Origin: Proteobacteria bacterium UBA1148
GTDB taxonomy: Bacteria > Pseudomonadota > Gammaproteobacteria > Steroidobacterales > Rariloculaceae
Direction: 5' to 3'
DNA length: 25,074 bases
Assembly (NCBI GenBank): GCA_002311835.1
Contig: DBZY01000049.1
Coordinates: 116,220-141,293 of the forward strand
The position numbers were made by a program, and so were the translations under genes. The notes beneath the pieces are model-generated. The model worked only from the letters and a program-made list of their open reading frames with translations, searched no databases and was not told the DNA's origin. Below, one piece after another: positions 1-8,242 of this stretch. Numbering within the stretch: the stretch's first letter is position 1; each line of letters starts with the position of its first letter.

Positions 1-1398
1 AGCTACTACGGCATGCGGGCACTGTTGGTTCTATTCATGGTTGCCGCAGCTGAGGATGGTGGACTTGGGTTTTCCGACCAGACAGCAACATCCATCTACG
101 GTCTCTATACTGCAGCTGCCTTTCTCGGATCTCTTCCGGGCGGGTGGATTGCCGATCGACTTATAGGTGCTCAACGTGCGGTGTGGGTCGGCGGCATCAT
201 CATTATGTGCGGCCATTTCATTCTTGCTATTCCTAGCAACTCGATATTTTTTTTGGGTCTTGTCGTTATTGTTCTTGGCACTGGTCTTCTCAAACCTAAT
301 ATCACCGCGATTGTGGGCGAACTCTACGAACCAGGGGACCCGCGCCGCGATAGCGGATTTACGATTTTCTATATGGGGATCAACTTAGGGGCAGCATTGG
401 GTCCGCTAATTTGTGGATGGTTGGCACTGCAGAACTGGCATTACGGGTTTGCAGCGGCGGGGGTTGGGATGTTGTTCGGTTTGGTCCAGTTTCGTATGAC
501 ACGCCATTACCTAGGAAAGGCTGGAAGAGGGCCTGATCCATCAGCTGCACCAAGTGATCGCTTCAAGCGTAGAGCGTGGCTGAGTATTGGAATGAGCGTA
601 TTCCTGGTCGCGTGCTTGCTAGTCGCTGGTCTGGTGGGGTGGTTGCAGTACGACGCGATAAGGCTAGCTCAGGCTGCCACGTATGCCATCGTGGCGGTTG
701 CCATGCTCTATTTTGGGTATATCTTTGCTTTCAGCGGACTGACCACTGAGGAGCGTAGCAAGGTAATTGTGATTTTCGTACTGATTAGCGCCGCGACGGT
801 ATTTTGGGTTGGCTCTGAACAAGCGGGGTCATCGTTAAACTTATTTGCCGATCGTTACACTCTCAGAGAGTTTGGCGGGTTTGTGATTCCTGCCAGTTGG
901 TTCCAGTCTCTGAATCCAGCATTTATTATTTTGCTAGGGCCCCTCTATTCAATGCTGTGGGTGGGGCTTGCTAGGCGTCACTTGGATCCAAGTTCACCGA
1001 TAAAGCTTGCTATTGGGCTAGTGATTCTTGGGTTAGCCTTCGCCGTAATGATCGGAGCCGCAGCACTCGTCGCAGCGGGACAACAGGTACTACCAGCGTG
1101 GCTGATATTCACATATCTGTTGCTTACGATGGGAGAGTTGGCTCTGAGCCCTGTGGGCATGAGCGCTGTCACAAAACTCGCGCCGCGGCGACTAGTAGGC
1201 CAAATGTTAGGGGTGTGGTTCTTGTCCTTGTCCTTGGGTAGCATTCTAGCAGGGCTCTTTGCCGGTGAATTCAGAGCGGATGCTGTAGAGGAAATGCCCA
1301 GTCTGTATTTGCAGCTTGTGGTGATGATGGTTGGAGCCGGACTTATTCTGATGCTGGCGTCCGGCCCGCTTAAGCGTCTGTCGGGGGGCGTTCGTTAA
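1..1398 (+). CDS. POT/PTR-family proton-dependent oligopeptide transporter (5' partial)
   Basis: Inner-membrane major-facilitator protein that imports di- and tripeptides with protons. The reading frame is open from base 1. The codons before the first ATG (base 13) read Ser-Tyr-Tyr-Gly and run into Met-Arg-Ala-Leu-Leu, which is the end of the POT signature ERFxYYGMRALL in helix 1. That ATG is therefore internal and the true start lies before the window, probably by a few dozen codons. A second PTR2-like signature, FYMGINLGAALGP, lies in the N-terminal third, and about a dozen hydrophobic segments follow. The stop TAA is at 1396-1398. An OPT-type transporter follows 82 bp downstream on the same strand. 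The family call is firm; the exact substrate is not known. Confidence 0.93.
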   Translation, partial: SYYGMRALLVLFMVAAAEDGGLGFSDQTATSIYGLYTAAAFLGSLPGGWIADRLIGAQRAVWVGGIIIMCGHFILAIPSNSIFFLGLVVIVLGTGLLKPNITAIVGELYEPGDPRRDSGFTIFYMGINLGAALGPLICGWLALQNWHYGFAAAGVGMLFGLVQFRMTRHYLGKAGRGPDPSAAPSDRFKRRAWLSIGMSVFLVACLLVAGLVGWLQYDAIRLAQAATYAIVAVAMLYFGYIFAFSGLTTEERSKVIVIFVLISAATVFWVGSEQAGSSLNLFADRYTLREFGGFVIPASWFQSLNPAFIILLGPLYSMLWVGLARRHLDPSSPIKLAIGLVILGLAFAVMIGAAALVAAGQQVLPAWLIFTYLLLTMGELALSPVGMSAVTKLAPRRLVGQMLGVWFLSLSLGSILAGLFAGEFRADAVEEMPSLYLQLVVMMVGAGLILMLASGPLKRLSGGVR

Positions 1399-1427
1399 CG
1401 CTTTGCCTGGTTCGGGCGCTACCCTCG

Positions 1428-1457
1428 TTGTTAGTTTCGAGCCTAAAGAACTATAGA
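1428..1457 (+). promoter_or_regulatory. Possible weak sigma-70 promoter before the OPT gene
   Basis: TTGTTA at 1428-1433 and TATAGA at 1452-1457 are separated by 18 bp, about 24 bp before the OPT start. Both hexamers match the consensus at 4 of 6 positions. The call rests on pattern only, and read-through from the POT gene is equally possible. Confidence 0.25.
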
Positions 1458-1480
1458 AAAGATAGACAAAAAATTCCCTG

Positions 1481-3403
1481 ATGTCAGTAGCTGCACCTCT
1501 TCCTCAGTTAACCCTGAAAGCCATCCTCCTAGGGTTGTTATTGTCCATGGTGCTAGCGGGAGCCAACGCTTACCTGGGGCTGTTTGCGGGGCTGACCGTA
1601 TCGGCGTCTATTCCGGCGGCCGTGATTTCCATGGCGATTCTGAGACTCTTTAAGGAGTCGAATATCCTAGAGAACAATATCGTTCAGACGGCTGCTTCTG
1701 CGGGAGAGTCGCTGGCAGCGGGCGTAATTTTTACTTTCCCCGCATTGATTATCCTTGGGTACTGGGACGTCTTTGAGTATGCATGGGTTAGCGTTATTGC
1801 CGGACTAGGTGGGTTGTTGGGGGTATGTTTTACGGTACCGTTACGCCGTTCGCTCATCGTTGAGGAACAGCTTTCGTACCCGGAGGGCACGGCGACTGCG
1901 GAAGTTCTGAAAGTTGGAGCGAACCCAGCTCAGGGGGCTAAGTTTCTTGCGATCGCGGCTGTTCTTGGGGCACTCGTCAAGCTAGCGGAAACTGGATTAC
2001 GGCTCTGGACGGGTGCAACTCAAGCCGCCGCCTATGTGGGTTCAAGCACCATTGCGTACGTGGGGATTAATCTCTCGCCTGCCCTGATAAGCGTGGGATT
2101 CATTGTTGGGCTGAATATTGCTGTACTCGTTTTCCTGGGCGGCGCGATTTCCTGGTATCTCGCAATTCCAATTTATTCCACTTTTTTTCTGGAGAGGGAT
2201 CCTTTATTGCTCGCGAATTACGCTGCGGGAATGAGTGCTACGGATCTGGCTTTTAGTATTTGGACCTCTAAGATCCGTTATCTGGGTGTTGGTGCCATGC
2301 TGATCGGGGGTATCTGGGCGTTAGTTTCCATGCGCGGGTCACTTATCTCCGGAATCATGAGCGGTTTGAAGTCCCAAAATGTCCGCGATGACACTGTTTA
2401 CGACCACAAGCAACACGATGTCCCAATGAAGCTAGTTCTGTGGGGGATCGCTCTTCTTATCATCCCGATCTTTTTTCTATATCAAGTTATCGTGGGTATG
2501 CTGGGCGTTGCGCTTGCAATGACATTCATCATGATGATTACGGGCTTTCTGTTTTCATCCGTTGCAGCTTATATGGCGGGACTCGTCGGATCCTCTAACA
2601 ACCCCATATCTGGCATTACCATTGCCACCATACTCTTCACCTCGTTTTTACTTGTGTGGCTGATGGGTAAAAACGTCGAAGTTGGGCCGGCGGCTGCAAT
2701 CATGGTAGGTGCTGTAGTGTGTTGTGCAGCGGCGATCGCGGGCGATAACATGCAAGACCTCAAAACTGGGTACCTTGTGGGCGCAACGCCTTGGCGCCAA
2801 CAACTAATGCAGGGTGTCGGGGTTGTTTCGGCCGTACTGGTTATCGCGCCTATTTTGAATCTTCTTCTGGAAGCTTACGGTATCGGCGCTCCTACTGCCG
2901 CGCGGCCTAACGCACTATTGGCACCCCAGGCGACTTTGATGGCTTCGGTGGCAGAAGGCGTCTTTGGTTCTGGTTTGCCCTGGGGCATGGTCATCATGGG
3001 TAGCATTATCGGTGCTGCAATTATCATTCTTGACGAGACCCTTAAGGCGCGGAAATCAAGTTGGCGCGCACCGGTTTTAGCGGTGGCAGTTGGGATCTAT
3101 CTGCCATTGCAACTGTCGACGGCGATACTTGTGGGTGGGTTGGTTGCCCACTTCGCTAAACGGAATAGCCAGGCGTGCGGAGATGATCAAACAGCGTTTC
3201 GAAACGGCACCTTAGTCGCCTCTGGCTTGATAACCGGAGAAGCATTGGTCGGCATCTTTATGGCTGTTCCCATCGTCGCAACTGGTAACCCGGATTTTGC
3301 TCGGCTATCAGTGGAGTTGCCGAGTGGGACTGGACTGCTCGTCATCGCTGCTCTTGTAGCTTATCTGTACAAAGTGGCTACTCGGAGTGGGGCTAGCGGC
3401 TGA
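1481..3403 (+). CDS. OPT-family oligopeptide transporter
   Basis: Polytopic inner-membrane transporter of the OPT superfamily (oligopeptide/yellow-stripe-like), 640 residues, the usual length for the bacterial branch. The protein is almost entirely hydrophobic, with roughly 14-16 likely membrane segments. It has the expected N-terminal pattern of a short hydrophilic start, then a GANAYLGLFAGLTVSASIPA-type helix, and a central SSNNPISGITIATILFTS segment typical of the family. Bacterial members are thought to take up peptides or metal-peptide complexes, but the substrate cannot be read here. The ATG at 1481 has no strong Shine-Dalgarno sequence. An aminotransferase starts 6 bp after the stop, so the two are probably co-transcribed. 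Confidence 0.9.
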   Translation: MSVAAPLPQLTLKAILLGLLLSMVLAGANAYLGLFAGLTVSASIPAAVISMAILRLFKESNILENNIVQTAASAGESLAAGVIFTFPALIILGYWDVFEYAWVSVIAGLGGLLGVCFTVPLRRSLIVEEQLSYPEGTATAEVLKVGANPAQGAKFLAIAAVLGALVKLAETGLRLWTGATQAAAYVGSSTIAYVGINLSPALISVGFIVGLNIAVLVFLGGAISWYLAIPIYSTFFLERDPLLLANYAAGMSATDLAFSIWTSKIRYLGVGAMLIGGIWALVSMRGSLISGIMSGLKSQNVRDDTVYDHKQHDVPMKLVLWGIALLIIPIFFLYQVIVGMLGVALAMTFIMMITGFLFSSVAAYMAGLVGSSNNPISGITIATILFTSFLLVWLMGKNVEVGPAAAIMVGAVVCCAAAIAGDNMQDLKTGYLVGATPWRQQLMQGVGVVSAVLVIAPILNLLLEAYGIGAPTAARPNALLAPQATLMASVAEGVFGSGLPWGMVIMGSIIGAAIIILDETLKARKSSWRAPVLAVAVGIYLPLQLSTAILVGGLVAHFAKRNSQACGDDQTAFRNGTLVASGLITGEALVGIFMAVPIVATGNPDFARLSVELPSGTGLLVIAALVAYLYKVATRSGASG

Positions 3404-3409
3404 CGGACC

Positions 3410-4558
3410 ATGCAGATCCCATCAAGCAAACTGCCGGGTGCGGGAACCACGATCTTTACAGTCATGTCACAGCTTTCTGAGGACTATGATGCTATTAACT
3501 TATCCCAGGGGTTCCCTGATTTTCAGCCACCAGAGGAGCTTCTAGACTGGGTAAGTCATCATCTGGCCGCAGGACATAATCAGTACGCCCCAATGGCCGG
3601 AGTGTTAGTTCTCCGTGAGAGAATTGCCGAAAAAATTAGCGAACTCTACGGTACCCAACCCGATCCGGTAGAAGAGGTCACGGTTACAAGCGGTGCGACG
3701 GAAGCACTTTTTTGTGCCATACACGCGGTCGTTCGAAGTGGTGAGGAAGTAATCGTTTTTGATCCGTCCTACGACTCATACGATCCTGCTATTCGATTGG
3801 CTGGAGCTGTGCCAATACACATTCCGTTGCTACCTCCGCAATTTGAAATCGATTGGGATTGTTTGAAGCAGAGACTGAATGAGAGAACTCGGCTTGTGAT
3901 AATTAATTCTCCGCACAATCCGACAGGTTCGCTGCTGAGCTGTGATGATATACAGAGGCTTGCTAACGTTCTTAGACCTTACGACACTTTTGTGCTCAGC
4001 GATGAGGTCTACGAGCACATCGTTTTCGACGAGCGGCGGCATGCTAGTGTGTTAGAGAATGAAGAACTAGCCGCACGTAGTTTTGCCGTATTCTCGTTTG
4101 GTAAGACCTACCATGCTACTGGGTGGAAAGTCGGCTATTGTGTTGCACCGAGAGAGCTGTCAGTAGAATTCAGGCGAGTTCACCAGTTTAATACCTTTAC
4201 AACGACCACTCCGCTACAGTACGCGTTGGCTGATTACTTGATTGAGCGCCCTGAACATTACCTCGAGCTCGGTGCTTTCTACGAAGAGAAGAGAAATCTG
4301 TTTATCGAGTTAATGGATCCTTCAGGGTTTGAAATGAAACCTTCGAAAGGGACCTATTTTCAGTTGGCGGACTACAGCAAAATTTCCAGTCAGCCTGATA
4401 TGGAGTTTGCGCGTTGGTTGACAGTCGAACATCGCATTGCCGTTATTCCTATTTCCGTGTTTTATGAAAAACCGCCCGCCGCGCAACTCATACGATTTTG
4501 TTTTGCGAAGGAAGCTGCAACACTGAGAGAAGCGGCTAATTGCCTGCTGAAACTTTAG
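3410..4558 (+). CDS. PLP-dependent aminotransferase, methionine aminotransferase (YbdL) type
   Basis: Class I/II fold-type I aminotransferase of 382 residues, cytoplasmic. The N-terminus INLSQGFPDFQ (about residues 29-39) and the PLP-lysine segment SFGKTYHATGWKVGYCVAP (Lys232) match E. coli YbdL, which transaminates methionine, other bulky amino acids and their keto acids. NPTG at 170-173 and Asp198 in SDEVY are the other expected cofactor contacts. The ORF starts 6 bp after the OPT transporter stop, which suggests co-expression with peptide uptake and a role in amino-acid catabolism or keto-methionine recycling. No methionine-salvage genes lie nearby, so the substrate is inferred from family similarity. 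A kynurenine or glutamine-phenylpyruvate type aminotransferase is the main alternative. Confidence 0.87.
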   Translation: MQIPSSKLPGAGTTIFTVMSQLSEDYDAINLSQGFPDFQPPEELLDWVSHHLAAGHNQYAPMAGVLVLRERIAEKISELYGTQPDPVEEVTVTSGATEALFCAIHAVVRSGEEVIVFDPSYDSYDPAIRLAGAVPIHIPLLPPQFEIDWDCLKQRLNERTRLVIINSPHNPTGSLLSCDDIQRLANVLRPYDTFVLSDEVYEHIVFDERRHASVLENEELAARSFAVFSFGKTYHATGWKVGYCVAPRELSVEFRRVHQFNTFTTTTPLQYALADYLIERPEHYLELGAFYEEKRNLFIELMDPSGFEMKPSKGTYFQLADYSKISSQPDMEFARWLTVEHRIAVIPISVFYEKPPAAQLIRFCFAKEAATLREAANCLLKL

Positions 4559-4562
4559 CAAG

Positions 4563-4591
4563 GCTCATGACCGTGCATGCCAATAATGAGC
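4563..4591. terminator. Weak inverted repeat between convergent genes
   Basis: GCTCAT (4563-4568) and ATGAGC (4586-4591) form a 6-bp inverted repeat with a 17-nt loop. It lies between the aminotransferase (+) and dsbA (-), which converge across a 76-bp gap. There is no U-tract on either strand, so a terminator role is only suggested by position. Confidence 0.18.
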
Positions 4592-4634
4592 GCTGCCCAT
4601 ACTAGGATGGCTTATTCGACTATAGTGATACTTT

Positions 4635-5438
4635 CTAGTTTCCAGCGGCTTCTGATGCTATCAGCTCATCTATGAGATCCATCAACGTCTCATAGCCGCC
4701 AGCTTTTGTGGAGCTGGTCGAGTACTTTCCATTCACTATTACAGTAGGCACGCTCGAGATGCGGTAGCGTCGAGAAAGTTCATTAGCTCGTTGGAGCTTT
4801 GTATGCACTGAGAATGAGTTGAAGGCATTGGAAAATTCTTCAGAATTCACATCGAACTGCTCAAAGAAAGTCTGAAGTGACTGTTCCGTATCTAGGAAAT
4901 TGCGGTTTATATGGATCTCGCGAAAAATTGGCACATGCATTTCTTCGCTCTTACCCAGGGCTTCAGCTGTGTAAAAAGCCCTGGCATGAAGCTGAAGCAG
5001 AGGATTCCAAACCGCCGGGATTCGGACGAAATTAACGTTCCCTGGTAGATTTTTTTTCCAGCTTTCCAAATACGGGTCAAAGGTGTAGCAGTGCGGGCAG
5101 CCGTACCAAAAAATCTCGGCAACTTCAATTTGGTCTGGGTTAGAGCTGGTTGGTTGCACGGGCGAAAGACGGTCATAATGTGCGCCGAGCTGGAATTGAT
5201 CTGATGTTAGGGCAGCATCATTCTGAGCTAGTATGATGCGTTCTTGTTGTGCAGCAACCTCCGCAAAGTCGGTGCCCACTTGGAGCTGGGAGGCTAGTTG
5301 ATTTGCTGGGGTTGCAACGCCTTCGGAGATAACAGGTTCTGCGGTTTCCCATCGAGAGCCAAGTTGCCAACCTACTAGGAGCACAATAGCTGCCAGTGCA
5401 ATAGTGATTGCTCGGGGTACTAGTTTCCCACTTGTCAT
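4635..5438 (-). CDS. dsbA: Thiol:disulfide interchange protein DsbA, membrane-anchored with long linker
   Basis: Thioredoxin-fold oxidase that puts disulfide bonds into exported proteins and is reoxidised by DsbB. The catalytic motif CPHC is at residues 114-117 in the context FWYGCPHCYTF. The cis-proline is in SSVPTVIVNG (Pro231), and the DsbA helical insert lies between them. At 267 residues it is longer than the usual 200-215. Residues about 9-24 are a hydrophobic helix without a clear signal-peptidase site, followed by an approximately 75-residue polar linker before the catalytic domain. The protein is therefore probably tethered to the outer face of the inner membrane. AAGGAG lies 7 nt before the ATG and fixes the start. 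It is divergent from engB, and dsbA near engB/polA is the usual gammaproteobacterial neighbourhood. Confidence 0.92.
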   Translation of the reverse strand: MTSGKLVPRAITIALAAIVLLVGWQLGSRWETAEPVISEGVATPANQLASQLQVGTDFAEVAAQQERIILAQNDAALTSDQFQLGAHYDRLSPVQPTSSNPDQIEVAEIFWYGCPHCYTFDPYLESWKKNLPGNVNFVRIPAVWNPLLQLHARAFYTAEALGKSEEMHVPIFREIHINRNFLDTEQSLQTFFEQFDVNSEEFSNAFNSFSVHTKLQRANELSRRYRISSVPTVIVNGKYSTSSTKAGGYETLMDLIDELIASEAAGN

Positions 5439-5756
5439 TTCAGCACTCCTTGCCCACGCTTATTTGTTGCGTAGATCTATATCTTGAGCATAGCTTGCAA
5501 CGGCATAAATTTATCTTTTTTGAACACTGTCGCAAGCGCGCATACCATTTAGTTAAAGTATATTTCTGGATAGAGTGTATCCTGTTTCCCGAGGAGGTTG
5601 GCGAGGGCAGCCCAACGAAAAACGTTACCGATTGGCTGTATTATGCTTTTGACCATGCCTCATTGCCTCGGGTGTTTTCCCTGCTAGGGGCGGCAGATTG
5701 TACACTAATCCATTGAGTGCCAGCAGCTCAGCGATGCTAGGCAGGAACTAGTCCAA
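5439..5756. other. Intergenic region between divergent dsbA and engB, no gene seen
   Basis: This 318-bp stretch should hold the promoters for both flanking genes. The dsbA ribosome-binding site (AAGGAG on the minus strand) is next to its ATG. A perfect short palindrome with GGATA and TATCC arms and a 5-nt centre is at 5568-5582. No convincing -35/-10 pair stands out on either strand. An open frame over 5408-5716 (+) overlaps the dsbA start and looks random. In Pseudomonas a cytochrome c gene often lies between these two genes; none is present here. Confidence 0.5.
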
Positions 5757-6353
5757 ATGTCCATACTGTTGAATCCCGATTTTATTAAGAGTGCGCATGA
5801 GCCACATCAATTTCCTGATGACGCAGGTAGGGAGGTGGCGGTTGTAGGCCGTTCCAACTCGGGGAAGTCGACAGCGATCAATGCAATAGTACGGCGGCGT
5901 AATCTGGCTCGAACCAGTAAGACTCCGGGGCGCACTCAACTTATAAATTTTTTTGATCTCGGCGAGAATCGACGGCTTGTGGATTTGCCCGGATACGGGT
6001 ATGCGAAGGTGTCGGAATCGGTGCGACAGCATTGGCGCAGTTTGCTCGAGGCCTACTTTCAACAGCGCAAATCTCTGGTCGGGCTGATTATCACGGTAGA
6101 CATTCGACGCGGTCTCAAGGATCTGGACCACGTTATGCTGGACTGGGCAGGAGGCGCACAAGTCTCCGTTGTTGTGCTTTTAACCAAGTCAGACAAGCTC
6201 AACTACAGTGCTAGGCTCAATTGTTTGGCCAAGGTGAAAAAATTGATGCCGAGCGCTACTCCTCTGATTTTATTTTCTGCACCAAACAAAACAGGGGTTG
6301 AAGAGGCACGTGATTTGCTGATCGGATGGCTGAAATATAAGGATGAGACCTAA
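5757..6353 (+). CDS. engB: Ribosome biogenesis GTP-binding protein EngB (YihA/YsxC)
   Basis: Essential small GTPase for late 50S ribosomal subunit assembly, 198 residues, the normal length. All G motifs are visible: G1 GRSNSGKS (31-38), the switch I threonine in the family-specific segment TSKTPGRTQLINFF, G3 DLPGYG (76-81), G4 TKSD (143-146), and a G5-like SA near residue 176. ATG at 5757 is preceded by CAGGAAC about 11 nt upstream, a modest ribosome-binding site. In E. coli and Pseudomonas engB is divergent from or adjacent to polA. Here about 2.3 kb of other DNA lies between engB and polA. Confidence 0.96.
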   Translation: MSILLNPDFIKSAHEPHQFPDDAGREVAVVGRSNSGKSTAINAIVRRRNLARTSKTPGRTQLINFFDLGENRRLVDLPGYGYAKVSESVRQHWRSLLEAYFQQRKSLVGLIITVDIRRGLKDLDHVMLDWAGGAQVSVVVLLTKSDKLNYSARLNCLAKVKKLMPSATPLILFSAPNKTGVEEARDLLIGWLKYKDET

Positions 6354-6360
6354 AAATAAA

Positions 6361-6448
6361 TGCCCCGGGTGCAAGGGTTAGCAATACACCCGGAGCCAAG
6401 ATCCCGGCATGGGGTAACCGGGCAATTCCGCTAAGGGGGGATAGCGGA
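6361..6448 (+). ncRNA. Candidate structured RNA or element: three consecutive GC-rich hairpins after engB
   Basis: Three inverted repeats follow one another just after the engB stop. Hairpin 1 is CCGGGTG (6365-6371) with CACCCGG (6387-6393). Hairpin 2 is CCCGG (6403-6407) with CCGGG (6418-6422). Hairpin 3 is TCCGCTA (6427-6433) with TAGCGGA (6442-6448), enclosing an AGGGGGGA loop. An alternative long-range pairing, ATGCC/CGGG near 6360-6369 with CCCGGCAT at 6403-6410, is also possible. The stretch is much more GC-rich than the AT-rich 200 bp after it and has no reading frame. There is no U-tract, so it is not a standard terminator. Enterobacteria (Spot 42) and Pseudomonas (ErsA) carry a small RNA in the equivalent polA-engB interval, but I see no sequence match to Spot 42. 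Confidence 0.3.
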
Positions 6449-6627
6449 GAGCACCTTTTCGGCACCTAAGAGATTAGTCTTATGTTCTATGAAAAGGTTC
6501 CATGCTGCGGCAACTTATTTGTTAGACATGGAGACAGAAGAATTAATATGGAGTTTATATACCTACATAATTCAAAATTGCATAAGACATTTTCTTCGAT
6601 TTCTAAAAAGCTATATGGTGATATGAG

Positions 6628-6645
6628 ATCAGGCATGAGCCTGAT
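6628..6645. repeat. Perfect 7-bp hairpin in the AT-rich leader before the 6689 gene
   Basis: ATCAGGC and GCCTGAT flank a 4-nt ATGA loop, 43 bp before the GTG start of the next gene. It could be an operator or a leader hairpin. The surrounding DNA (about 6480-6688) is AT-rich. A 67-codon frame there has no recognisable similarity and I do not call it a gene. Confidence 0.35.
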
Positions 6646-6688
6646 ATATTCCTTCGGAGAAAATTGTACATTTGCTAAGGAATAAGTC

Positions 6689-8239
6689 GTGTTGCCATAT
6701 CTATTGATTCTTTTGGCTTTAATTACTGGATCGACGTCTGGTCAAACGCTACCTCAGACTGCTGACGGCAAACCAGATTTGCAGGGTATTTGGCAGTCAG
6801 TGAATCGTGCCTCCTATGATCTTGAGGATCATGTTGCTCGATATGACATGCTCGCCGGTGTGAGTGTTATTGATGGTGGCGGGGAGATTCCCTATCAGCT
6901 ATGGGCTGTCGAGCAACAGCTAAGAAACTTTGAAAACCGTTCTTCTGAAGATCCTCTGCGAAACTGTTTTTTGCCGGGTGTGCCACGAATCATGGCGATG
7001 GAGTCTCCATTCCAAATCTTCCAAACTACAAACCACATCGCAATCACTTTCGAATGGCAACAAGTGTTTAGACTAATTTACACAAATGGATCACCACCAC
7101 TTTATGCCGGGATTGAATCGTGGATGGGGAACTCTCGGGGGCACTGGGAAGGAGATGTTCTGGTTGTTGAAGTGATAGATCAGAATGATAAAACGTGGTT
7201 AGACGCGGCTGGAAACTTCCATAGTGAGGAAATACTCGTTACAGAACGCTACCAACTACTTGATACTGACACTATCGAATATGAGGCAACGATTGACGAC
7301 CCAAAGGTTTTTACGAAACCCTGGACCATCAAACTAGAACTGAAACGGCAGACACACATGGACGGTATTCTTGAGTACCAGTGCCAGGCGGAAAAAGAAG
7401 AGGCGAGCGGTGATTTTGAGAGAGACGAAAACACGTGGTATCCAGCCCCAATTCCCGTAGATAACGATCCATTTGATGCAGATGTTAGTGAAAGTCTCCC
7501 GCTACCAACGACACTGGCGGGAATCCCACGACTCTCAGATGGTACTCCGAACATAAGTGGCTACTTTACGGCTGACGCGGGCGGTGCAAACTATGGCTTA
7601 GAAAAACATGATGGGGACACCCTACTGCCACCTAGCAGAGGACAGGTTGTCGATCCTGTTGATGGCATGCTGCCGTATCAAGCGTGGGCTAGGGCTGAAA
7701 GAGTCAATCGTGAGCTACCACATCGAGGTTATGACGATCCCACCGCACACTGCTTTGTAGCAGGCGTCCCACGTTCACACTATGTGCCTGCACCATTTTT
7801 TATTCTGCAACCACCTGGATATATAGTGGTTCTTCATGAACGCATGTCATGGCGAAGAATTGCGTTGGATGATCATAGTCGTCTACCCGAGCCAATACGT
7901 CTATGGCAAGGTCATTCCGTAGGTCGCTGGGAGGAAAATACACTCGTTGTAGAATCTCAAAATTTCAATGGGAAGTCATGGCTTAACGAAACAGGTGATG
8001 TCGTAAGTCATATGCAAACTGTTGTCGAAACTTTCACGCCGGTAAGCGAAAGCCAAATAATTTACCGGGCAACCGTCTCAGACCCAATTCCATACACGCG
8101 CCCATGGACTATCGAAATGCCATTCAATCGAGAAAATCAAGAACTACTCGAGGTTGCATGTCTAGAAGACAATGGAGATCTCCAGCATCTGAAAGACGTC
8201 CGAGACGAGCATCGTGCGCGTCAAATTGATGAGAAATAA
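6689..8239 (+). CDS. Exported protein of unknown function with tandem internal duplication
   Basis: 516 residues starting with GTG. AAGGA lies about 8 nt upstream and supports this start, and residues 1-18 form a signal peptide (hydrophobic PYLLILLALITGSTSG). The mature protein is two copies of one domain of about 230 residues. Parallel landmarks are GHWEGDVLVVE with GRWEENTLVVE, a Lys-x-Trp-Leu segment (KTWLDAAG with KSWLNETG), YEATIDDP with YRATVSDP, and TKPWTI with TRPWTI. Each copy also has a Cys in a CFLPGVPR / CFVAGVPR motif. The domain type recurs in marine gammaproteobacteria and Acidobacteria, usually beside DUF6152 proteins, and I know of no established function. A DUF6152-type gene starts 3 bp downstream, so the pair is probably one transcript. 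A periplasmic location is inferred. Confidence 0.8.
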   Translation: MLPYLLILLALITGSTSGQTLPQTADGKPDLQGIWQSVNRASYDLEDHVARYDMLAGVSVIDGGGEIPYQLWAVEQQLRNFENRSSEDPLRNCFLPGVPRIMAMESPFQIFQTTNHIAITFEWQQVFRLIYTNGSPPLYAGIESWMGNSRGHWEGDVLVVEVIDQNDKTWLDAAGNFHSEEILVTERYQLLDTDTIEYEATIDDPKVFTKPWTIKLELKRQTHMDGILEYQCQAEKEEASGDFERDENTWYPAPIPVDNDPFDADVSESLPLPTTLAGIPRLSDGTPNISGYFTADAGGANYGLEKHDGDTLLPPSRGQVVDPVDGMLPYQAWARAERVNRELPHRGYDDPTAHCFVAGVPRSHYVPAPFFILQPPGYIVVLHERMSWRRIALDDHSRLPEPIRLWQGHSVGRWEENTLVVESQNFNGKSWLNETGDVVSHMQTVVETFTPVSESQIIYRATVSDPIPYTRPWTIEMPFNRENQELLEVACLEDNGDLQHLKDVRDEHRARQIDEK

Positions 8240-8242
8240 TTC

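Noticed and set aside
4559..4634. Strong bidirectional terminator between the aminotransferase and dsbA
   Set aside because: Only a 6-bp inverted repeat with a long loop and no U-tract is present.
5408..5716. 102-codon open frame (+) over the dsbA start and upstream region
   Set aside because: It overlaps the firmly placed dsbA N-terminus on the other strand, has no ribosome-binding site and no protein-like features.
6482..6685. 67-codon open frame (+) before the duplicated exported protein
   Set aside because: It lies in AT-rich DNA with a weak start and no recognisable motif, and contains the 6628-6645 hairpin. It is more likely a leader region.
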